Origin: Xenopus tropicalis
Lineage: Eukaryota > Chordata > Amphibia > Anura > Pipidae
Assembly (NCBI RefSeq): GCF_000004195.4
Contig: NC_030680.2
Location: 7,352,995 to 7,416,994 of the forward strand
Length of the DNA: 64,000 nt
Direction: 5' to 3'
Shown: one piece after another, positions 55,552-64,000 of the stretch
Numbering within the stretch: position 1 is the stretch's first letter
Layout: each line of letters opens with the position of its first letter
Made by a program: the position numbers and the translations under genes
Notes under the pieces: generated by a model
What the model saw: the letters and a program-made list of their open reading frames with translations, nothing else
What the model was told of the DNA's origin: nothing
Database searches by the model: none

Positions 55552-56500
55552 CATGAGCAAACTTAGGGGGCTGTTCCTGCTGAATTGTGCTTAGTACAGG
55601 GGAATCCCTATGTGCCATAATTTTATGGTATCTCTCTGTACAGGCTATGGGCAAACTTAGGGGGCTGTTCCTGCTGAATTGTGCTTAGTACAGGGGAATC
55701 CCTATGTGCCATAGTTTTATGGTATCTCTCTGTACAGACTATGGGCAAACTTAGGGGGCTGTTCCTGCTGAATTGTGCTTAGTACAGGGGAATCCCTATG
55801 TGCCATAGTTTTATGGTATCTCTCTTTGCAGGCTATGGGCAAACTTAGGGGGCAGTTCCTGCTGAATTGTGCTTAGTACAGGGGAATCCATATGTGCCAT
55901 AGTTTTATGGTATCTCTCTTTGGGCAAACTTAGGGGGCTGTTCCTGCTGAATTGTGCTTAGTACAGGGAATCCCTATGTGCCATAGTTTTATGGTATCTC
56001 TCTGTACAGGCTATGGGCAAACTTAGGGGGCTGTTCCTGCTGAATTGTGCTTAGTACAGGGGAATCCCTATGTGCCATAGTTTTATGGTATCTCTCTGTA
56101 CAGGCTATGGGCAAACTTAGGGGGCTGTTCCTGCTGAATTGTACTTAGTACAGGGGAATCCCTATGTGCCATAGTTTTATGGTATATCTCAATACAGGCT
56201 ATGTGCAAACTTAGGGGGCTGTTCCTGCTGAATTGTGCTTAGTACAGGGGAATCCCTATGTGCCATAGTTTTATGGTATCTCTCTGTACAGGCTATGGGC
56301 AAACTTGGGGGGCTGTTCCTGCTGAATTGTGCTTAGTACAGGGGAATCCCTATGTGCCATAGTTTTATGGTATCTCTCTGTACAGGCTATGAGCAAACTT
56401 AGGGGGCTGTTCCTGCTGAATTGTGCTTAGTACAGGGGAATCACTATGTGCCATAGTTTTATGGTATCTCTCTGTACAGGCTATGAGCAAACATAGGGGG
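55552..56500 (-). repeat. 94-bp satellite, array 6 (about 10 units, inverted)
   Basis: Minus orientation, somewhat more diverged than array 5: one unit is deleted to ctctctttgggcaaac near 55915, and there are isolated changes elsewhere. Ends mid-unit after acataggggg. Confidence 0.97.
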
Positions 56501-57529
56501 CAAGGAGCCCCATATCCTTATTGTGTGCTTCTATCAAGTGTGATGCACAAGTCCTCACATTACTAGTGGTATTTAGTATAACCCACGAGGGTAAGTTCCT
56601 GCTGCATATAATATACTGGAAGCCCCATTAGGAAACAATGACTTTATCATAGGTCGATAGATGTTGGACAGACCCATCTCCACCTCATCACCTGCAGTAA
56701 ATGCCACTTTACAACGCTCCCGCTAATAACTATGCAATTCATTCCCCCCCTCCCCTCTTGTCTCATTCCAATAAACTGGAGCATCTGTCCCATAAAAATG
56801 GATGAGCGGAAATTGAATCAGCCCCACACCTGGAGCCGTCTCCTCCGCTCATTCCAAGCGGTTGACAATCTCAATGAGACTTCTAGACGGCGTTGGCACG
56901 CTCCACGCTCAGAGCCCAGGAGGGTTTCCGAGAATAAAACCGCAATTATCTTCACTTCATTTTCATGTCAATAAGAAGGAAAATGGACGTTGGGTTCCTT
57001 TGAAACCTCCTGGTTGGATGCTGATGCCATTGGTGTCTTACATCATTGGCATCTGAAAGACTAAGCCATTTAATGATATACCCCCGGGGTAGGAAAGCCA
57101 TTAACAATTCATTGTGACTTTACAGCAGCACCAGCTTGCTCATCCTTTGAAGCACCTGATGCCGGCCCATAGACTACGAGCGCCATTTGAAGTCACAACG
57201 TAACGCTTCCTTCATTCTCTATTAAGTAGAATGTTGTATAAATTATCATAAAACATTTTCATGTGGATCTGCTCTGACAGAATAGGTGGAAGAGGAGACT
57301 TGGCACGCCGGGAAGGCTTGTAATTGCAGCCATATGCCGTTCCAATAAAAAGGCATCAATCAACGATCCATCTCTGCTCAGGTTTATCATTTCCAGGAAA
57401 GGACGTTCATGGTTGAAAAGCATTTCCAGTAAATGAACACTTCAATGTTACCCACGGTTACAAAGATTTCCTAGAGGGTAATAGGTGGCTCCCAAAACTA
57501 GGAAACTGTAAGGCAAAGTTGGGTGGTAG
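56501..57529. other. unique sequence with candidate conserved island
   Basis: No repeat recognised. 56730-57060 and 57200-57380 are complex with moderate CpG content. No exon. Confidence 0.35.
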
Positions 57530-59990
57530 GGTGGATGGACTTTGCTGACCACCAATTGGGGACATATTCATTTCATTAGGAGATGGAACCCTTCTATAAA
57601 CCTCAGCATCTTCTATTCATTTATATTGGAAGCTCATGAGTTGTCTGTGGCCCATTAGGCATTGGGTGGCATGGTTGATGGACTTTGCTGTAGACCAACA
57701 GGACTTTTCCCACCAATTGGGGACATATTCATTTCATTAGGAGATGGAACCCTTCCATAAACCTCAGCATCTTCTATTCATCTATATTGGAAGCTCATGA
57801 GTTGACTGTGGCCCATTAGGCATTGGGTGGCATGGTTGATGGACTTTGCTGTAGACCAAAAAGACTTTTCCCACCAAGTGAGCCTTTGGTAGCAGAAGCT
57901 CCATAATGTATTTACCTATACTATGGGAAAGGGACACCTTCCTCTTCACGTAGAAGGTTGATGGACATTGCTGTAGACCAAAAAGACTTTTCCCACCAAG
58001 TGAGCCTTTGGTAGCAGAAGCTCCATAATATATTTACCTATACTATGGGAAAGGGACATCTTCCTCTTCTTGTAAATGCTGTATAAATGGAACACACCCT
58101 GCCATATTAATTTGATTTGGAGGTGGAACCCTTCCATAAACCTCCTCTCCAGAATAGGGTCCCTAGAATGATGAAGCCTCCTCAACCCTGCCCTTGCAAT
58201 ACACAACATCAGCATCTTCTATTCATCTATATTGGAAACTCATGAGTTGACTGTGGTCCATTAGGCACTGGATGGCATGGTTGATAGACTTTGATGTAGA
58301 CCAAAAAGACTTTTCCCACCAAGTGAGCATTTGGTAGCAGAAGCTCCATAATGTATCTTCCTATCCCATGGGAAAAGGACATCTTCCTCTTCACGTAGAA
58401 GGTTGATGGACTTTGCTGTAGACCAAAAAGACTTTTCCCACCAAGTGAGTCTTTGGTAGCAGAAGCTCCATAATGTATTTACCTATACTATGGGAAAGGG
58501 ACATCTTCCTCTTCACCTAAATGCTGTATAAATGGAACACACCCTGCCATATTAATTTGATTTGGAGGTGGAACCCTTCCATAAACCTCCTCTCCAGAAT
58601 AGGCTCCCTGGAATGATGAAGCCTCCTCAACCCTGCCCTTGCAATACACAACATCAGCATCTTCTATTCATCTGTATTGGAAGCTCATGAGTTGTCTGTG
58701 GCATGGGCATGGGCATGGTTGATGGACTTTGCTGTAGACAATAAAAACTTTCCCACCAAGTGAGCATTTGGTAGCAGAAGCTCTATAATGTATCTACATA
58801 TACCATGGGAAAGGGACATCTTCCTCTTCACGTAGATGCTGTATAAATGGAACAAGCCCTGCCATATTAATTTCATTAGGAGATGGAACCTTTCCATAAA
58901 CCTCCTCTCTTGAATAGGGTCTCTAGAATGATGAAGCCTCCTCAACCCTGCCCTTGCAATACACAACATCAGCATCTTCTATTCATCTATATTGGAAGCT
59001 CATGAGTTGACTGTCCATTAGGTATTGGGTTTGCATGGTTGATGGACTTTGCTGTAGAAGAAGCTCCATAATCTATCTACCTATACCATGGGAAAGGGAC
59101 ATCTTGCTCTTCATGTAGATGCTGTATAAATGGAACACACCCTGCCATATTCATTTCATTAGGAGATGGAATCCTTCCATAAACCTCGTCTCTTGACTAG
59201 GGTCCCTAGAATGATGAAGCCTCCTCAACCCTGCCCTTGCAATACACAACAACAGCATCTTCTATTCATCTATATTGGAAGCTCATGAGTTGACTGTGGT
59301 CCATTAGGCACTGGATGGCTTGCTTGATGGATTTTGCTGTAGACCAAAAAGACTTTTCCCACCAAGTGAGCATTTGGTAGCAGAAGCTCCATAATGTATG
59401 TACCTATACTATGGGGAAGGGACATCTTCCTCTTCATGTAGATGCTGTATAAATGGAACACACCCTGCCATATTCATTTGATTAGAAGGTGGAACTCTTC
59501 CATAAACCTCCTCTCTTGAATAGGCTCTTCATCTATATTGGAAGCTCATGAGTTGACTGTGGTCCATTAGGCATTGGGTAGCATGGTTGATGGATTTTCG
59601 GGAGAAGAAGCTCCATAATCTATCACCTATACCATGGGAAAGGGACATCTTCTTCTTCACGTAGATGCTGTATAAATGAAACATGCCCTGCCATGTTCAT
59701 TTCATTAGGAGATGGAACCCATCCATAAACCGCCTTCCCAGAATAGGCTCCCTAGAATGATGAAGCCACCTCAACCCTGCCCTTGCAATACACAACATCA
59801 GCATCTTCTATTCATTGGAAGCTCATGACTTGACTGTGGCCCATTAGGCATTGGGTGGCACGGTTTATGGACTTTGCTGTAGACCAACAAGACTTTTCCT
59901 ACCAAGTGAGCCTTTGATAGCAGAAGCTCCATAATGTATCTACCTATCCCATGGGAAAGGGACATCTTCCTCTTCACATAGACGACTGCA
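57530..59990 (+). repeat. mosaic tandem array, unit up to about 330 bp
   Basis: Blocks recur in changing combinations: gatggactttgctgtagacc (57957, 58404, 58728 and elsewhere), cccaccaagtgagcatttgg, ctccataatgtatttaccta, atgctgtataaatggaacac, agaatgatgaagcctcctca, catcttctattcatctatat. Some copies lack one or more blocks, so spacing ranges from about 130 to 340 bp. Minus-strand frames of 60-96 codons recur because the blocks recur. No known protein. Confidence 0.88.
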
Positions 59991-61007
59991 AAAATAGGAC
60001 ACACCCTGATAAAAATCCAAGATGTCCACTGCAGCTGAACCGATGCATCAGAACATGCATGTTGAAAATTCCAATTCACTGTCTATTGATGCAGCCCAAT
60101 GTGGCATCCCTGGAGCTACTACTACCAGGGTGCCAGTAGACTTAGAGTTGGCCAAAGTCAATAGGCATGGTTACGCACCATTCTGAATAGACGAGGGATG
60201 GACACATTGGCAACCATGTGGAAGTACAGGTACACGTTTGGACCCAAGCACCTTAATCATGGGCGCTTCCATCATTATATACTTAGCTTTCTAGTTCCCA
60301 GAATGCCACTTAAGATACTCTGAATTTGTAATTATAAATAAGTAAGCAAGGGCGGACGGACAGATACACACCACAACATTCTCACACACCATCTAATCTC
60401 CATTGCATCCTCTGTGCAACTCAAAGAGTAAACTCTAAACTCTTCATGCAGTCTACTGCCCTCTAGTGGCTTTTATGTCAACTCCACCCAGTGTTCATGT
60501 AAACCTACAGTACACTGAAGCCCAAATTCCCTGTAGAAGTTCTCGGGAGCAGGACCCCGTGAATCAATCTCCACCGGAGTGTAGAAAGTTTCGCATTCGC
60601 GATTCTTTTCCATTTCATCCCACGAAAAGGTTAATGCGGCGGCTGCAATGGAGAAATGAGGCAAAATTCATGCATCTAGATTTCTGCTTTTCAATTTCAA
60701 GAGTCAGTGCAGGCACCCAGAGAATAGAGATAATTTTGCTTTGAACTGAATCACTGAGAAAGAACAAGCTTTTATCAAGAGAATGTATGTGCGCTTTCCT
60801 CCTGGAATAGTCATCTATAAAACAGAAATGCTCCACAGATTGCACTATTTACCAACGCTCTCTCCTGTGCAACTTACACCAGATACTGAAATAGATTCCA
60901 CTGAACTGCTCTGTAGAAACTGAGCGAAGGGTGAAATAAGTGCTGTAAACAAGTCATTCTTCAGCCATTTCTACTGTAGGAACTATACCCATGTGGTAGC
61001 AGCCTAG
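59991..61007. other. unique sequence
   Basis: No tandem repeat or transposon recognised; 60540-60900 is complex and possibly constrained. The longest frame is 92 codons with no domain. Confidence 0.4.
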
Positions 61008-62236
61008 GCACCCCAAATCCCCCCCTAACTGGCCTTCAGGCTGGGCCCCCTTAGCCCATAACAAGGTTACAGATATATAGAAACATTGGGGTAACAGTCA
61101 CCCTGCTATAGTTCCAGGGGTACCCAGGGCACAAATAAGCACTCACCCCAAATCCCCCCCTAACTGGCCTTCAGGCTGGGCCCCCTTAGCCCATAACAAG
61201 GTTACAGATATATAGAAACATTGGGGTAACAGTCACCCCGCTATAGTTCCAGGGGTACCCAGGGCACAAATAAGCACTCACCCCAAATCCCCCCCTAACT
61301 GGCCTTCAGGCTGGGCCCCCTTAGCCCATAACAAGGTTACAGATATATAGAAACATTGGGGTAACAGTCACCCCGCTATAGTTCCAGGGGTACCCAGGGC
61401 ACAAATAAGCACTCACCCCAAATCCCCCTAACTGGCCTTCAGGCTGGGCCCCCTTAGCCCATAACAAGGTTACAGATATATAGAAACATTGGGGTAACAG
61501 TCACCCTGCTATAGTTCCAGGGGTACCCAGGGCACAAATAAGCACTCACCCCAAATCCCCCCCTAACTGGCCTTCAGGCTGGGCCCCCTTAGCCCATAAC
61601 AAGGGTACAGATATATAGAAACATTGGGGTAACAGTCACCCCGCTATAGTTCCAGGGGTACCCAGGGCACAAATAAGCACTCACCCCAAATCCCCCCTAA
61701 CTGGCCTTCAGGCTGGGCCCCCTTAGCCCATAACAAGGTTACAGATATATAGAAACATTGGGGTAACAGTCACCCTGCTATAGTTCCAGGGGTACCCAGG
61801 GCACAAATAAGCACTCACCCCAAATCCCCCCCTAACTGGCCTTCAGGCTGGGCCCCCTTAGCCCATAACAAGGGTACAGATATATAGAAACATTGGGGTA
61901 ACAGTCACCCGCTATAGTTCCAGGGGTACCCAGGGCACAAATAAGCACTCACCCCAAATCCCCCCTAACTGGCCTTCAGGCTGGGCCCCCTTAGCCCATA
62001 ACAAGGTTACAGATATATAGAAACATTGGGGTAACAGTCACCCCGCTATAGTTCCAGGGGTACCCGGGGCACAAATAAGCACTCACCCCAAATCCCCCCC
62101 TAACTGGCCTTCAGGCTGGGCCCCCTTAGCCCATAACAAGGTTACAGATATATAGAAACATTGGGGTAACAGTCACCCCGCTATAGTTCCAGGGGTACCC
62201 AGGGCACAAATAAGCACTCACCCCAAATCCCCCCTA
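61008..62236 (+). repeat. 135-bp satellite, array B (about 9.1 units)
   Basis: Same unit and orientation as array A at 46231. Variants ccctgctatag/ccccgctatag and aagggtacag/aaggttacag alternate in pairs (61505/61605 and 61770/61870), suggesting a two-unit higher-order duplication of about 270 bp. Confidence 0.97.
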
Positions 62237-62639
62237 AAAGGACTGAATTATTATATGCAAGTTATACATTGCACTGAATGTTACTGTAGGTTGAGGGAAT
62301 GGAATTGGCTAAAAGAATATAAATTCAGTAGGAAAGTTCTGACTCAGGACTCCCCGCGCTGCCACATCAGTAATGAGTGCCTCCGTGCCGGCTCCAGGCC
62401 TGTAATTGGGATGCCAGTGTTCCTGTGCCAGATTCATCATAAAGCTCTTTAGTAGGGCGCATCCTGGCACAGGGAACCTGCATATTTACTTCTTTGTTTT
62501 TGGGCAGAACAAATATTGTCAACAGTTGTTGAAATGAGAACTTGGAACAGAATCCAGAAATGTGAAAATAAAGCGTATGGCTGGGTGCTCTGGCTATTCA
62601 GATGGCTGCTAAGCCGACAGCCGGGGAGATCTGCCTATG

Positions 62640-62640
<1 letters not shown>
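62237..62640. other. unique sequence
   Basis: Nothing recognised between the satellite and the microsatellite. Confidence 0.45.
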
Positions 62641-62702
<62 letters not shown>

Positions 62703-62720
62703 ATCTATCTATCTATCTAC

Positions 62721-62772
<52 letters not shown>

Positions 62773-63026
62773 ATCTATCTATCTATCTATCTATCATCTA
62801 TCTATCTATCTATCTATCTACTCTATCTATCTGTCTATCTGTCATCTATCTATCTATCTATCTATCATCTATCTATCTATCTGTCTATCTATCATCTATC
62901 TATCTGTCTATCTATCTAATCTATCTATCTATCTATCAATCATCTATCTATCTATCTAATCTATCTAATCTATCTATCTATCTATCATCTATCTATCTAT
63001 CTACTCTATCTATCTGTCTATCTGTC

Positions 63027-63057
<31 letters not shown>

Positions 63058-63141
63058 ATCTATCTATCTGTCTATCTATCTATCTATCTATCTATCTGTC
63101 TATCTATCTATCATCTATCTATCTGTCTATCTATCTATCTA
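62641..63141. repeat. (TATC)n tetranucleotide microsatellite
   Basis: About 500 bp of TATC/TCTA with single-base phase shifts (taatc, tactc, tgtc, tcatc). Duplicated blocks recur (tctactctatctatctgtct at about 62819 and 63000). Ile/Tyr/Leu/Ser-rich frames are artefacts. Confidence 0.98.
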
Positions 63142-64000
63142 ACCAATTTAATTGCTTTTTATGATGAGGTTAGTAAGAAGCTGGACAGTGGGGATGCAGT
63201 AGATATAATCTATTTGGATTTTGCCAAAGCATTTGATACCGTTCCCCACAAACGACTGCTTTCTAAGCTAAGGTCTATTGGTCTTAGTGAAGTCGTTTGC
63301 ACATGGATAGAAAACTGGCTACAGGATCGGGTACAGAGGGTGGTTGTTAATGGCACATTCTCTACTTGGAGTAAGGTTCTCAGTGGGGTCCCTCAGGGTT
63401 CTGTACTGGGTCCACTTTTGTTTAATTTGTTCATAAATGACTTAGGGGAGGGTATTATGAGTAATGTATCAGTGTTTGCAGATGACACAAAACTCTGCAG
63501 ACCAGTCAATTCTATCCAGGATGTGACATCCCTGCAGCAGGATCTTGACCAACTGGCAATCTGGGCAGCTAAGTGGCAGATGAGATTTAATGTGGATAAA
63601 TGTAAGGTCATGCACCTGGGATCTAAAAATATGCAAGCCCCGTATACCCTTAATGGGACTGCACTAGGCAAATCCATAATGGAGAAGGACCTTGGAGTCC
63701 TTGTAGATAATAAACTTGGCTGTAGCAAGCAATGCCAGGCAGCAGCTGCAAGGGCAAACAGGGTTTTGAGCTGTATTAAAAGGGGTATAGATTCACGGGA
63801 GGAGGGGGTTATTCTTCCCCTTTACAGAGCGCTGGTAAGGCCCCATCTAGAATATGCTGTTCAGTTTTGGTCTCCAGTGCTCAAACGGGACATTATTGAG
63901 TTAGAGAGGGTCCAGAGAAGGGCAACTAAGCTGGTAAAGGGTATGGAAAGTCTCAGTTATGAAGAAAGACTGGCCCAGTTGGGTCTGTTTACACTGGAGA
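63142..64000 (+). CDS. CR1 LINE ORF2, reverse transcriptase, open to window edge
   Basis: 286 codons without a stop from 63142, in one frame, running past the right edge. Order: FYDEV and the catalytic strand YLDFAKAFDTVPH (first Asp of the RT triad, codon at 63217), [23 protein letters not shown] (codons from 63385), FADD active-site box (63475-63486), then KCKVMHLG, EKDLGVLVDNKL and RPHLEYAVQFW. In CR1 elements ORF2 copies the RNA at the target site. The 5' side is cut exactly at the TATC array, so the endonuclease and first RT blocks are absent here and no real start exists. Type I non-LTR element, young. Confidence 0.93.

Noticed and set aside
62637..63164. 175-codon Ile/Tyr/Leu/Ser frame
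   Set aside because: TATC microsatellite translation.

Overview
This window is vertebrate, non-coding and repeat-dominated DNA, almost certainly from a clawed frog (Xenopus). The genus call rests on interspersed repeats I recognise from memory rather than on a search: the 'aaggtggccatacacgggcc' palindromic family, the 'caggtatgggacctgttatcc' TA-target element, T2-like MITE sequence, several frog hAT MITEs, and a CR1 LINE ending in a (ttactatg)n tail. I find no host protein-coding gene, tRNA, rRNA, promoter or terminator that I can support. Most long open frames are artefacts of tandem repeats. The only real coding remnants belong to retrotransposons.

Layout. (1) 1-2358: a 94-bp satellite interrupted by a 683-bp hAT-like element. 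(2) 2.4-5.8 kb: mostly unique DNA with a palindromic MITE, a duplicated DNA-element fragment, a 130-bp satellite and a T2-like MITE. (3) 5.83-10.71 kb: about 60 copies of an 82-bp minisatellite. (4) 10.7-15.2 kb: unique sequence, a near-perfect 102-bp-arm palindrome, a Charlie-like hAT and a 147/177-bp array. (5) 15.86-16.85 kb: 94-bp satellite, inverted. (6) 17.7-21.3 kb: DNA-element fragments and a triplicated ~310-bp unit. (7) 21.5-23.7 kb: a broken L2-type LINE with a TA-flanked DNA element nested in its 3' UTR. (8) 23.7-28.3 kb: unique island, a hAT carrying a minisatellite, old CR1 debris, and AT and GAT microsatellites. (9) 29.6-33.3 kb: a triplicated ~640-bp unit and a second expanded TA element. 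(10) 34-45 kb: hAT MITEs, the 94-bp satellite, and 22-, 19-, 27-, 16- and 133-bp arrays. (11) 46.2-62.2 kb: two arrays of a 135-bp satellite, the 94-bp satellite again in three blocks (one split by a young CR1), and two larger mosaic arrays. (12) 62.6-64 kb: a TCTA microsatellite abutting a CR1 whose reverse transcriptase frame is open to the window edge.

Adding my own intervals, about half of the window is tandem repeat. The 94-bp satellite alone makes up about 8 kb in six arrays whose orientation strictly alternates (+,-,+,-,+,-), and nearly every unit carries a match to the NF-kappaB consensus GGGRNWYYCC. Between the arrays lie repeat-free islands of several hundred bases, rich in TAAT/ATTA motifs and retaining CpGs. 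These look like conserved non-coding (regulatory) elements of a developmental gene desert, but that is inference and needs a cross-species alignment.

A recurring theme is that non-autonomous DNA transposons here carry expanded internal tandem repeats: 40-bp in the hAT at 1261, 21-bp in the hAT at 24573, and 112-bp in both TA elements. This suggests transposons act as seeds for satellite arrays.
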